Notes under the pieces: generated by a model | Told to the model about the DNA's origin: nothing | Seen by the model: only the letters and a program-made list of their open reading frames with translations | The model's database searches: none | In this document: one piece after another, positions 15,360-28,574 of the stretch | How the letters are laid out: each line of letters opens with the position of its first letter | How positions within the stretch are numbered: the first letter of the stretch is position 1 | Program-made: the position numbers and the translations under genes | Source: Epiperipatus broadwayi | Lineage: Eukaryota; Onychophora; Udeonychophora; Euonychophora; Peripatidae | Assembly: GCA_028023455.1 (NCBI GenBank) | Contig: JAQFVV010006697.1 | Location: 246,001 to 310,000 of the forward strand | Length of the DNA: 64,000 bases | Direction of reading: 5' to 3'

Positions 15360-15360
15360 G

Positions 15361-16977
15361 GTTCAAGCTACTCATGGTTTCACTTTAAGTGCAAATGACT
15401 TTTCAAAACATTTTGCTGATGTATATTCATCACATGATACAATATCTTCAAATATTGCATTATTTTGTAATTCTTCAACTGTTTATTGTATGATTGACCA
15501 TATTTCTAAGGATGATGTTTTTATGGCTATTAAGTGACTTAAAATTGATTCTAGTTTGGGAAATGATAATATTCCTTCATTTATTTACAAAGGGCTAGCT
15601 GAATTTATTGCGGTACCTCTTGCATTTATTTTTAATTTATCACTGAACTCTTGTGTTTTTCCTAATGTGCTTAAGTGTGCCAAAATGGTCCCAATTTTTA
15701 AGAATGGATTACATGATTGTATTAATAACTATAGACCTATATCTGTTATACATACTATTGCTAGAATTTTTGAGAGGTGTGCTTATAATAAAATTATTTT
15801 AGATGTTAGTAAACTCATTTCTTCTTCACAGCATGGTTTTATACCTAATAGATCTGTAGAAACTAATTTGTTAACAATTTATGATCATATAGCTCATGCA
15901 ATTGAAGACCAGCAGAGACTTGATGTTGTTTATTTTGATTTATCAAGAGCTTTTGATAAAGTAGACCACAGTATTCTTCTTCGCAAATTATATCAAATGG
16001 GTTTTTCTACTAAGCTTGTTTATTGGTTTCAATTCTTCCTTCATGGTCGTACTGCATACATTAAATTTAATAATACTATTTCATCTAATTTTAAATGTAA
16101 TTTGGGGGTTTCTCAGAGTAGTATTTTAGCACCTATGTGTTTTAACATTTATATGAATGATCTTAAGGATTGCTTAAAATCTTCTTATCTTTTGTGCTAT
16201 GCAGATGACTGTAAAATCTTTAGAAGAACCACATCTGTGTTTGATTGCACTCTTCTTCAAAATGATAAAGATAATTTTAGTGATTGGTGTGATCTAAATA
16301 ATATGACTGTTAATTTCAGTAAATGTTCCTTAGTCTCGTATTCTAAAAAATCTGAAGTTTTGTATTTTTCTTATTTTATTAATTCTCACAAAATTATTTC
16401 TGTTGAATCCCAAAAAGATTTGGGAGTTATATTTTCTAGTAATGGATCCTTTCTTCCTCATTTGGAAATGATTATTGGTAAGGCTTTAAAAATTATAGGT
16501 ACTATTCTAAGGTTTGGTTATCATTTCAGTGGTGATACAAAATTTAAATTAGTTTTATCATTGGTTCTTCCCATCATTGAATATTGTTCAGTCATTTGGA
16601 ATCCTAGCTCTAAACAGGGATGTAATTTATTACAATAGGTGTATAATAAGTTTTCTAAATATGTTTCTTTGGAAAATAAAACTGTTGTTCATCTTTCTTC
16701 TAGAAGACAATATAGAGATATTAAATATCTTTATAAACTTGTTAAAAAAATAGTTCTTTTATCTAATACAATTTCTACTGTTATAATTAGATCTCATGTG
16801 CATGATACTCGGTCTGCTTCTGTTTGTTACATTAAAACTTGTCATTCCAATGTTCTTAGATTTTCTCCTTTGTTTAGGCTACCATCTTTATATAATCAGA
16901 TTTGTAACAATATTAATTACTTTAATTTAGATTATAATCAATTTTATAATGTTATTAAATTTAAATGTCAGATTTGA
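15361..16977 (+). pseudogene. LINE family P ORF2 fragment, RT and C-terminal domain
   Basis: Encodes the RT palm with SVETNLLTIYDHI, FDLSRAFDKVDHSILL (motif A) and LLCYADDCKIF (motif C, catalytic YADD at 16198-16209), followed by the family's C-terminal domain ending in FKCQI. Breaks: an in-frame TGA at 15535-15537 where copy 2 has CAA (Gln), and TAG at 16636-16638 where copy 2 has TCA (Ser). The conserved loop reads GVSQSSILAPMCF instead of GVPQGSILAPMLF, replacing the conserved Pro and Gly. The copy is dead by several independent changes. Confidence 0.9.
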
Positions 16978-17290
16978 TTGGTTTAACTTGATTTTGTTTA
17001 TATATATATATTAAATTGTTGTTGTTTTTTTATTTTGTTATGTGCTTTATGTTTATCCCTTTTATTTATTTGTTACTATTAAGGTCTTAATAATAATTGT
17101 TTATATGCCGATATTTAATTTTACTTTAGATTTTAAAATGTGTTAATTATCTTTTATTGAAATATGGCACATAATTATATTAATAATTTGTCATTTAATC
17201 TCATTTATGTATTTATATATTTGTTATGGTGCAATACTGTAATTGGCTTTGTGCTGTACTTTTGTACGGTAAATAAATGAATTGAATTGA

Positions 17291-17560
<270 letters not shown>

Positions 17561-18390
17561 TGATGAAGGTATACCCAGGTTAATGCTTTAAAGCATTGGG
17601 TTATCTTGATATTAACCAAGATAAAAGAGTTAATCCATATAGAGTAATGGATACATTAATATTTAGTTAGACCTTCGAAAAATCCAATAAGACTTACAAA
17701 AGGAGCTTGATGACGGTTAATAAATAAATTTATGTGCCATCTAAATAGAGATACACCACCAGTTAATTGTTTGCGCACATAACCATAAAAAACCCTAAGT
17801 TCAAATTACACTTTAAATGATATGACTTAGCCATAAAAAGAAAGTGTAAAATAATTTGAGAGTCTACTTTATAAAATTAGGCAACCTCAAAGTAAATTTT
17901 TAAAACCCTCTATTGAAACCCAACTCAATCCAGCATTAAACAAATGTGTACTTATATGTAAGTGTTAAAATTCTATCCATAAGTCAGAATTTTAATCCTG
18001 TAAGTGGAGGGATGTTGTAATAATGAGTTACAATCTGACCCACCATCCAATTATTTAGAACACTCTGACAATTGGAACCACATAAACATATTTGCTTAAC
18101 CAACAAATTGCCATGCTATTTATCATATTAACATTTTTTTCTTTCCAACATATATATTTACATAAACATCTTTTTATTTTTAAAGAAATAATAAAAACCA
18201 TTAAATCACTAGAGAAAACAGATAGGTATACTAAAACTGAAATAAAACATGTATTATGTGTCATTAACTGGAGAGAAGTATACCAAAAAACTTGCACATA
18301 AACCTCAGGAAACAGTGACTAAATTTAAATCTAATCACATAGCAACCAGCTATAGAAACAAAATTTCAAATGTTCACAAATTATTATTTT
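17561..18390. other. Unassigned spacer between LINE P copy 1 and RTE
   Basis: No recognisable gene. Short overlapping ORFs on both strands at 18055-18301 have no motif. The sequence up to the RTE target duplication at 18391 is presumably the pre-insertion genome. Confidence 0.4.
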
Positions 18391-18403
18391 AATCCAATTA
18401 TAT
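18391..18403. repeat. Target site duplication, 3' side of RTE element
   Basis: AATCCAATTATAT here matches 21701-21713 exactly (13 bp) and brackets the RTE element, so both ends of the element are original. Confidence 0.9.
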
Positions 18404-21400
18404 CATCATCATCATCATCATTATCAACCATTATCAATCCACTGCAGGATGAAGGTCTCTCCAAGTTTAATCCATTTTCTCCGATCTTTAGCTTCTCTTT
18501 GCCACATCACCCCTGCACACTTTCTTATTTCATCCATCCATCTTACATGTGTCTCTTTCTGGGTCTTTTACAATCTCTTGGAATCCAGTTTAAAATTTCA
18601 ATTGTTCATCTATTATCATCTCTTCTAGCAATATGTCCATCCCAATTCCATTTCAATCTTTTAATTTTTTCAATGAGGTCAGTAACACCTGTTTGTTCTC
18701 TTACCCATACATTGCATTTACGATCTCTTCTTGTTACTCCCAACATACATCTCTCCATACTCCTTTGAGTGGTCTGAAGTCTCTGAATTGCTCTTCTATT
18801 AAGTGTCCAAGTCTCAGATCCATAAGTAAGAACTGGTAAAACACATTTGTTAAAAACCTTCCTTTTCAAACACATAGGCATATTTCCTTTTAGTATCAAG
18901 TTATTTCTACCAAAAGCACTCCAACCAAGTTTAATTCTATGATTAATTTCCTCCATTATGTTTCCATCTGTATTAGTAATCTGACCAAGGTATTTGTAAC
19001 TGTTAACTTCTTCTAATTCATCATAAACAATCTTTATTTTTATATTTTGAGCAAATCGATTAAACATTACTTTAGTCTTTTTAACATTTATCTTTAGTCC
19101 TACTTTCCTACTTTCATCTGAAAATTCCTGCAACATTTCCTGCAGATCTGAAGCATTATTTGCAAAAACAACTACATCATCTGCGAAATCTAAATGACTT
19201 AAATAATCACCATTTACTTTCACTTCTTTAGTTTCCCATTTTAATCCACAAAATACTTCATGCAGCACTGCTGTAAAAAGTTTTGGAGATATGGAGTCAC
19301 CTTGTCTTACACCTTTCTCAATGTTGACTTTCCCAGTGTCATTATGTAATCTAATTGTTGCTGTTGCATTTTTATAAATATTCTTTAAAGTATGACAATA
19401 TCCTGGATCTATACCTTGATGATCTAATGCTTTAATCACTGAAGAAATGTTTATAGAATCAAATGCCTTTTCATAATCTACAAATCCTAAGCATAATGGC
19501 AACTCATATTCATTTGTCCTTTCTATAACTTCTCTCAATACGATCTACTGTACTAAAACCACTTTTAAATCCAGCTTGTTCTCTTGGTTGGTGGAAATCC
19601 AATGTTCTCTGTAGACGAGTAGTAATTATCTTGGTAAAAATTTTATATAAAACTGATAAAAGGCTGATAGGTCTGTAATTTCTAATATCTTCTTTATCAC
19701 CTTTTTTAAATATTAATATTATTACTGCATTCTTCCAATCATCCAGTACATCTTTATCATTTAGACATTTGGTATATAACTTTGCTAAAAAAATTTCTAT
19801 TTCTTCACCTGCTTCTTTTATTATATCAATTATAATTCCATCATTACCTGGAGCCTTTCCTTTCTTCATACATTTAATTGTATGTCTCACTTCTTCATTT
19901 AAAATTCTGGGCATTTTGGAAGATGTAATAGATATAGGAGGTACTTGTTCTTTATTACTATATAATTCTTGATAAAAATCTTCTACCAATTTCATGATGT
20001 CATCTCTCCTTTTAGTAATAATTACCTATTTTTTTCTTATTGCAGATATAAATTTCCTACCAATACCAAAATGTTGTTTTACATTCTTAAGACTTTTATT
20101 TTCTTCTACAGCTTTGCTTGCTAGTTCACAGTTATACTTTCTTATATCATTTTCAACTCTTTTCCGCACCATTTTACAAAATTCGAGATATTCAATTCTT
20201 TTTAATGCATCATTTTTGTATATCTTCATATTCCTTCTTTTCTTCATAAATTCTCTAGTCTCAGTAGAAATTTTATTGGTCAATTGCTGTTTCTTTCTAC
20301 CAGCTATCTTTGTTGCAGTTTTCAAAAGTGTATCAGTTATTTTCATATTAATTTCATTCAAATCTGAATCATGTTCAAAATCTACTAATACTTGAAACCG
20401 ATTTGTAAGTTCTAATTTAAATTCATTAGAATGTTTCTGAAGATTAGGAATATCAACTGTAAATATTGTTTTTCTTAATAATTTTTGTCTCTCTAGTTTT
20501 ACATTAACACGTATCTTACACCTTACTAATCGATGATCACTTCCTGTGTTAAATTTATTAAGAACATTACAATCTTGAAATATGTATTTCCTGTTAGTCA
20601 AAATATAATCCAATTCTGCTGTACCTTCATTTGGATGCTTCCATGTCCATTTCCTTTTAACATTTTTCTCAAAAAAAAAAATTCATAATATAAAGTTTTT
20701 CTTTTTCTGCAAACTCCACAAGTCTATGTCCTCTCTCATTTCTATTACCATAACCAAAATTACCCACAGCACTTTCATCTTTCATTTTTTTACCAATTCT
20801 AGCATTAAAGTCTCCCATAACAATTTTAAAATGGTGTTTACTCTGATCAAAAGCCTTTTGTACATCCATATAAAAATCTTCTACTACTTCATCACTATGA
20901 GAACTTGTTGGGGCATAAACCTGAATTATCTGCATTTGGTATCTGCTATTAAGTTGTATAACTAATCTTGCCACTCTGTCCGATACACCATCAATCTCCA
21001 CAATATTGTTCTTCCACTTTTTATTTATAATGAATCCTACTCCACTTGTATTTCCAATATTTGTACCTTTATAATAGAGTATATGTCCATTTTTTAAATC
21101 AATTGTCTCTTCACCTTTTCTTCTAACTTCACAAAGTCCAATAATGTCCCATTTAATATAAGAGAGTTCTTCTTCTAATTCTTGCAATCTTCCTTCATTT
21201 GAAAGTGATCTGCAGTTGTAAGTACCTAAATAAAAAGTCGTCATCAAATGGCAGCCTGGGTCCACAATCAGGGGATTCTTAGCACCCTCCACCTTCGGCC
21301 ACCAACTGCTGCCTTGGTTGGTGACTTTACAGCCTCCTGGGAATAAGGGCCATGCTTTATTTTTGTCTGTCATAATTGTATATATGTATTGGGAAAATAT

Positions 21401-21700
21401 TTATCATTTACACAAACATTCATTCTGCCTTATTAGGCACTGAGAAGAAAGACCATGGTGTTTCTTGATCTTAAACTCAGAGATAAAAAGCCAATAAACT
21501 CACCACGCTGGCTAATGTGTGTTGGTGAGCAGCCCATCCATGTTCGTATACTATATGAATAATCACATAGTAATAACAGCTGCAATGACAAGAACGTATG
21601 GAATGGACATTAGGAATTTGCCCTGCTCTGTTCCTTTAAGGCCTCCAAGATGAATCAAAGGGTCTCCTTTCAGTTAATAGCAAAACTCCTTTCTGCAGCC
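18404..21700 (-). mobile_element. Full-length RTE-clade LINE with 13-bp target duplication
   Basis: About 3.3 kb on the minus strand. The 5' end is GGCTGCAGAAAGGAG at 21700, followed by a 5' region of about 327 bp, one endonuclease-RT ORF (21373 to 18424) and almost no 3' UTR: the stop TGA is followed directly by (ATG)n, a tail style typical of RTE elements. The 13-bp duplications at 18391-18403 and 21701-21713 show it is complete. Only a few lesions break the ORF, so it is fairly young. A short element built from its 5' region sits at 32171-32500. Confidence 0.93.
18424..21373 (-). pseudogene. RTE endonuclease-reverse transcriptase ORF, broken
   Basis: Starts MTDKNKAWPLFPGG. The APE-type endonuclease has GTYNCRSLSNEG, GLCEVRRKGEE (Glu), QVYAPTSSHSDE, VMGDFNARIG (Asp, Asn) and TGSDHRLVRC (Asp-His). 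The RT has GKAPGNDGI, FKKGDKEDIRNYRPISLL, GFVDYEKAFDSI (motif A), GVRQGDSISPKLF and HLDFADDVVVF (catalytic FADD near 19176-19187). The C-terminus ends LGETFILQWIDNG, the usual RTE ending. Lesions: a frameshift in a T-rich homopolymer at about 20670-20680; in-frame TAG at 20024-20026; a frameshift with a likely small deletion near 19535; TGA at about 18606; and a frameshift further downstream. In public annotations such ORFs are often called craniofacial development protein 2-like; here the element origin is clear. Confidence 0.92.
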
Positions 21701-21713
21701 AATCCAATTATAT
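21701..21713. repeat. Target site duplication, 5' side of RTE element
   Basis: AATCCAATTATAT, an exact match to 18391-18403. It is followed by a short (TA)n tract at the original target. Confidence 0.9.
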
Positions 21714-24650
21714 ATATATATATATTCTAACCTCCCCCACCGCACGTCCTCCAAAATTATATATTATGTTTAAAATTTATTACGCATATTTATTCCGGGT
21801 TCTAGCTCAGTTACCAAATAAATAAATGAAATATTCAGCATTAATTAAAATGATTACTAGCTCTAATTTTTTAAAATACAAATACGGTTATATTTTTAAA
21901 ATGAATTAACAAATATTTACTATTTTCATGAGACATGGAGTGACGATACGGGGAACGAGATAGACTACATTGAGATATTATCCACACGATACTATCTCAA
22001 TGGCATAAGAACACTATTCCCCTTTTTACTATACCAAATAACTAACTTATAGTATTCTTACGACTTTCTAAGCTCTTTTCACTACGATTAAAATAATAAT
22101 CATATCTTAATATTCTTTATAATTAGAATCTAGCTCAATTAAATCAAATAAAATAAAATAAAATCTCAGGTTCATAAATTGTATTCTAACTGATTAAAAA
22201 ATTACGGTAGTAAACTATGAAAAGGGAATTTTATGTCATAATTCACTACACAGCAACTAACAATAATAAACATAATAATAACAGCAATAGTATAATATAA
22301 TCTTATTTCTTCCTAAAATGAAATAAATAAATACGTACGTGGTAGTATTTTAATAATCTGACAACAGAATACGTGTGGCAACATTAGCATATATTTTAAT
22401 GTAATATTGTGGCAACCGACTTATGACCAAGAAATAATATAAAATTATGATCTTTTAATTTTAACATACCAATAAATTCTCAAAATTATTATAACACTTT
22501 TATGTTTACCTTTTCGTGCAAAAACTATATGTCTGTTTCAATTATAAATGTATCGTGATATCATGCATCCATGTGGAGAAATAACAATGAGGACACAAAA
22601 CTTTAAAATAAATTTACAACAAAGTTTATTAATAACATAAATAAATAACAATATTTTACATTATGTACATTGGATATCCTTACTCTCCTATCACAATTTG
22701 GTTTCCTAGTTTATATAAAATGAAAATCAAACTTCTATTTATTTTTCCTAGTTAACTCTTATCTTTTAAATGCTTAAGAAAATACAGTATTTTTATTATT
22801 GGATTTCTTATTATGGTTAGCTTGTTACAAAATGCATTTCTCATATGATTCTCATTAACACTTTGTATCCCTACTATTATTAAAATTATATTTTTTACAA
22901 AATTACCTTCGTATTAAACATTCTACAAAACAATAAAATTCTAGTTTTATATTGGTTGTATGGAATCCTACAAATTCAAAACATTCTTCTACATTCGGTA
23001 TTAGGTTTTATTGTTCATTATCCCATGTTTATTAATCCTAATATATTCATTCAAGTCTTACTTCGGATGATATAATTACAACCATTAACATACCATGTAC
23101 AAATATATGTTTATTACACATTATTGAATTATTTTCTTAATAAATATGCAATATTTATTTTCTAAAATATTATTTAAAACATTCAAATTTTATTATCACT
23201 TTTTAAAAAAAAACTTTGTTTAGATTTTTCCTTTTTTAAAATCTTATATTCATTTCCGAATTAATTTTAAACTGTATTATATGATTCTTTCTCTCTTTAT
23301 GATATTTTGTACTTTCACTTTTAAAATTACACAATTCTATACATTCCAGCAAATAAACTATTCTTACATAAACGATAACATATCTTCAATTCTATTTTAT
23401 TCATTATTTCTTTGAAAATATCTTTCTGACGATGCAGATTCACGAAATAAGGATAGCGAAGATAGATGCCTAGGATCAAAATATAACTAGAATATTACTC
23501 ATCATAAACCTTGACAATCATGGCACAGTGAATTTAAAAGACACTATAGAGTAGTGACCTTTACCTGTCTACCAACCTCTATTATAGGAATGATGCTAAA
23601 GCTATTTCTTCAGCTTTATTATAACATCAAAAAGTTTAAAGATATGAAAAAACACTGTCCAAACTATATGTGTTCAGTCATAGGGCTTAATTGACTATAC
23701 TGAAATCCCACAAACTAAATATGATCCAAAATACTTTATTTTTCCTATTTCTTAACAAAACATCATCTTGGTTTCCTCTCCACTAGTACTACCAAGTCAC
23801 TATCCGATCTTATTTCTCAAGATTTTTCTATACGGTACATCGACAAATACCTATCTGCATTTCTAACAATAATAAAATTCCTTTATTTCAAAACTATTCC
23901 ACTGTTCTATAAGAAAATCTTTTACTACTTTCCTCGTATATTTTATCATATACAAACTATTTTAAAATATCTGAATACTTTATCATATGAAAGTTCAAAA
24001 GAACCACACAATTGTTCTGTTAAATTATATTATTAATTATACTTTAAATAACTTATTGTATACATATTCAGAATTATTCCTATCTCATAATATGTTTTAC
24101 AATGTTGTATAAAATGTGTACATATAATTTCAACTTTCACACATCATTCTTGATCAATAGATGATCTAAAAAAAATACATTATGCATTATAAATAAATAT
24201 CAAAATTACCAAACGATCTTTATCTTCTCGATCGCGTTCTGTAGGCTTCACCATCCCATTGATTCTTGTAGATATAAAACTCCCATACATACACTTTATT
24301 TTTAAAACAATATTTCTATCATTATATCAAGCTATTATATTTAATTTTTTTAATATTACTAAATTTATGTTTATATGTTTTCCCTAATCTCACATAGCAT
24401 TTTATATTTAAAATAAATTAGTAAAAAATATTTAAACTATATTTACGGTACTTCTTTATCGAACTTGCTTGAAAATCGTTCATATTAAAGCTAAAAAAAA
24501 AAATATTATTTTATTTCTTCTTCAGTCACTTAATGTTCTATTTAAAGTAAAACAATTACTGCTCTGTTTAGTAAATATTCATAGATGACAATCCTTGGTT
24601 TTCATAATATTGAACACAATTATTAATTCTGATATTCTCTTCTAATATTG
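21714..24650. other. Unassigned sequence with scattered CpG sites
   Basis: No ORF of convincing length and no transposon motif. Compared with the rest of the window it holds more CpG-containing words (ATACGTACGTGG at 22332, CTCGATCGCG at 24227). One possible minus-strand exon is noted in the findings. It may be intronic or intergenic host sequence. Confidence 0.35.
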
Positions 24651-24654
24651 TCTG

Positions 24655-25308
24655 TTAGTATTTTCCCGCGCGACTTTTACGATGCATCCTCTGGGTACTT
24701 TTATTTAAATATTCAGTAAATTTTTCTGTTTTCATGGATCCATTTTCATTAAGTGATTTAATTTTATATTTTCTTTTAAAATCAAGCATTTCTTCCATTG
24801 AATACTTTATAATATTTTTTTTTATTAGATAAAGTTTTCGGCTTTTTTTCTCTAAACATAATAACTCTTTCATATTATTCTATAACTTTTTCTTTATTTT
24901 AAAATTCTGGTACTATATTTTATAATGTTTCCTTTTAAAAGATAAACATTCTTTCTTCATTATTACTTTTATATAATTTTTCTTTATAATAAAAACGCAT
25001 TTTAAATTTTCCATAGAGAAGAATAACATAACCTCAGAGTAGCCTTATAAAATTGTGCGTCATAATTTTTTCCTGACGGCAAGTAACTTCTCTTTTAAGT
25101 TTTCATATAGCGTCCCAATTATATTTCTCTGAGTTATAATAATAATAAGTTTCTGGTTGAGCATAAATAAAGCTGTATTAAGGCACTTTCCAAATATTTT
25201 TCCCATAGCAATATTTTTAGGTATTTTTCCTTGTACTTCCATTTTACTGTAAAGTTTTGGCTGAACTTGAATAAAATATCCTGGTAAGATAACTTTTAAA
25301 ATTAGCAA
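24655..25308 (-). other. Two short unidentified minus-strand ORFs
   Basis: ORFs at 24655-24873 (72 codons, Lys-rich, ending TQRMHRKSRAGKY) and 25060-25308 (82 codons, with GYFIQVQPKLYSKMEVQG) lie on the same strand, 190 bp apart. Neither resembles a family I know. The Lys/Ile/Tyr richness is what A+T-rich DNA gives by chance, so they may be spurious or remnants of one decayed gene. Confidence 0.2.
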
Positions 25309-26492
25309 TCCATGTAGAGGCAGTCAAAATATTATATGTTAAAAAAGAACTTTTTAAAATAAATACGAAATTTTAAATTTATATCACTTTTCTAGCTACG
25401 GTGTTATCAGCTAAAAAATATGTTACTTTCTCTTTCACTTACACATTACTTCTCTCCTTCTCCCGCTTCGTCTAATTCTTATATTTTGTCTGCTAAATTA
25501 CTTCCATTGATTGGTTAATGACTTTATTTTAGCGCGAACAAATTTACACATTTTAGTTTTATAACAGACTAGATTTTTAAAATAAAGAATTTATGACGTA
25601 ATGTCTCAAAATATTACTTAGAATAGTATTTTTAAATTCAATTATAGTTTTATCAAAATCATTTAAACTTTAAAATAAATATTAAAATAACATTTAACAC
25701 TTCAACTTTTACTTTAAGGATCGATAGCAATTATATTTAGTTTCATAATTCACAAACTTTTTTATTATTCTAACAAGTGTGTGTGTGAAGGTATATAATA
25801 TACAGTCACGTGATTACTAACTTTATCAAATGATTTTTTATTTACGTCTCGGTCTAAATTACCAAAACTGATATATTTTATAAAAATTTGGAAAATAATT
25901 TAAATTTTTAGAACTAAATACAATTCTTACCATCTTAAAGTTTTTCTTAAAACATTAGATTAAATTTGAATATTAAACACAATTATAACACTACATATAG
26001 TATTTACTTAATTTATTAGTTTTTAAAATATTATACTCAAATTATTAACATACTTTTAACTATTTATAGCTGTGTTATTTTATATGGCCAGCTTTTACAA
26101 CCATAAGCAAGGATATCATTAAGCTTTATTTAACTGTTTTCCCCTAAAATAATCTATTACACTTTTGTATACCAGGTATTTTCAGCCTTAAATTGTACTA
26201 TAAAATTTAATTATCCTACTATTATTTATATATCATACAAATATAACTTAAAATTTAAATTTTTTTAGTAATTGACCATTCTACTTTATTATGATCTACA
26301 GACAAGGGCACAATATATATATATGTTCTCAACAATGGAAAATGACAAGGTTGATGATATATTTTAAAAAACTACATGCGATCTACAGAGTGTTATTAAT
26401 TGTTATATTGTCTTCTACATTTGAAGATAAAGCATTTTTTTCTACTTAAAAAGAAATTCAAATACAAAGATGGATATATATATGTTCGAATT

Positions 26493-26579
<87 letters not shown>

Positions 26580-27863
26580 CAGAATGATCAAAAGCTGAAC
26601 TTTTAAAGCAACCTTATGAATTGGAAGGAATAATTTAAAAAAGAAGATTCAATTGTTTTCAAATTAAGCAACTTTAGTTGTATTTCACCTAATAACAATA
26701 ATATACAATAATTAACTGTTTGTTATATATAAATATCGCCACTAAAGTCTTGAAATTATATAAATCAATAAATGTATAATATTAACTTTATACCATGGTT
26801 GTTTGTAAACAGTTCATACCATAGGGAATACTATGCCATCAATAAAGCATGAAAGCTTAAAGATTTCACTTATCCATTTAGAAGAAACCTGAAGACAATG
26901 TTTTGCCTTGAATAAAATGCCTAACCAAATCAAAAAGAAAGTAATTGGAGAAGATTACTGCTTTTTGATCCAGACAAGAAATTTATACTCTTCATGGAAG
27001 CAGAATTTCATCTTCATTCATAATAACTTATTTGGCAAATAAAAAGTTTCCAGCAGACTCATAAAACTTTAATTAATATAATGGGACAAAAATTGTGATT
27101 TTTGTTTTATTATTATTTTTTTTGTCTATTGTAAATTTTCTGTATATTTTCATTTTCTACAATTGGAAGCCAATGTGTTATAATTTTGGGAAAATTCATT
27201 ATGAGAGTAAGGTAGGGAAAATATTAGATTTAACTTTTTTTGTCATCTTCATTTGTATGAAATAATAAAAAATACATTAGTTTGATCTTCCCATCCGACT
27301 GACTTTTGACAACATAAAGGGAAATGAGAGGTTAGAGATTTTAATATTATCTCACAAAAAGCAATACACTACATAATGATAGAGTTTATATTAATTTATT
27401 TATTATTAACTAAGCTTACTTTTATATTGCTTTTGTATAAATGATTTATAACCATTGATCTATCTGGACAACAAAGATTTTTTTATGTTTGTATGTATAT
27501 TTTAAATTAGCCAGATAGAATCATGATCATATATATATATATATATATATATATCATCATTGTAAATAATTGGTCAAGTGCTTGAATTTCTACTATTGGT
27601 TGAGGGTAATGAGTTTATTTTTATTAATATCATTAATAGATATCAATATGGTAGTGTCTCATCCTTGACATAACAAATTACATGTGTCAGATTGAATTAT
27701 TATTTGTATTTTATATTTTTATTAATCAATAAATATTACTATAATTTGTTATTTTAATTTGTTCTCTAGCTCATCATTATTTCCATATCCACCATCAGCT
27801 TTGTAGTTCTTCATTATTCACATAACCCATCATAAACATTATAATCTTAATTATTCTAATACA
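25309..27863. other. A+T-rich stretch with (TA)n tracts
   Basis: Contains a (TA)n tract of about 80 bp at 26494-26574 and a shorter one at 27531-27554. No gene, RT motif or TIR pair was recognised. Confidence 0.5.

Positions 27864-28248
<385 letters not shown>

Positions 28249-28326
<78 letters not shown>
28249..28326. repeat. (ATT)n array split by a TIR element
   Basis: About 78 bp of ATT ending at the left TIR of the 2.5-kb element. The continuation (TTATTATTATTATT) lies beyond the right TIR at 30855-30868. Confidence 0.9.
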
Positions 28327-28574
28327 GGTACTTGTGAATGATTCAACCGATGACGTTTTTGACTTACCGATTTCCCTTCCGGTAGACATCAACATTTTTT
28401 GCATGACAACATTGTCATGGTAACCAAGTGACTGGCGTGATTAATCCATCAGAGAGTCAATTTTTTTTTTCACCCGCGAGATTTAAAATTCGTAGAGAGG
28501 TTTGGGAATTTTTTTGATTTTTCTGTCTATTGCGATTTTGCTATCCACGGCACCACAGTTACTTTTTTGAGCTG

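Noticed and set aside
25400-25560. Host promoter (inverted CCAAT near CpG words)
   Set aside because: Only short motifs, with no supported gene on either side.
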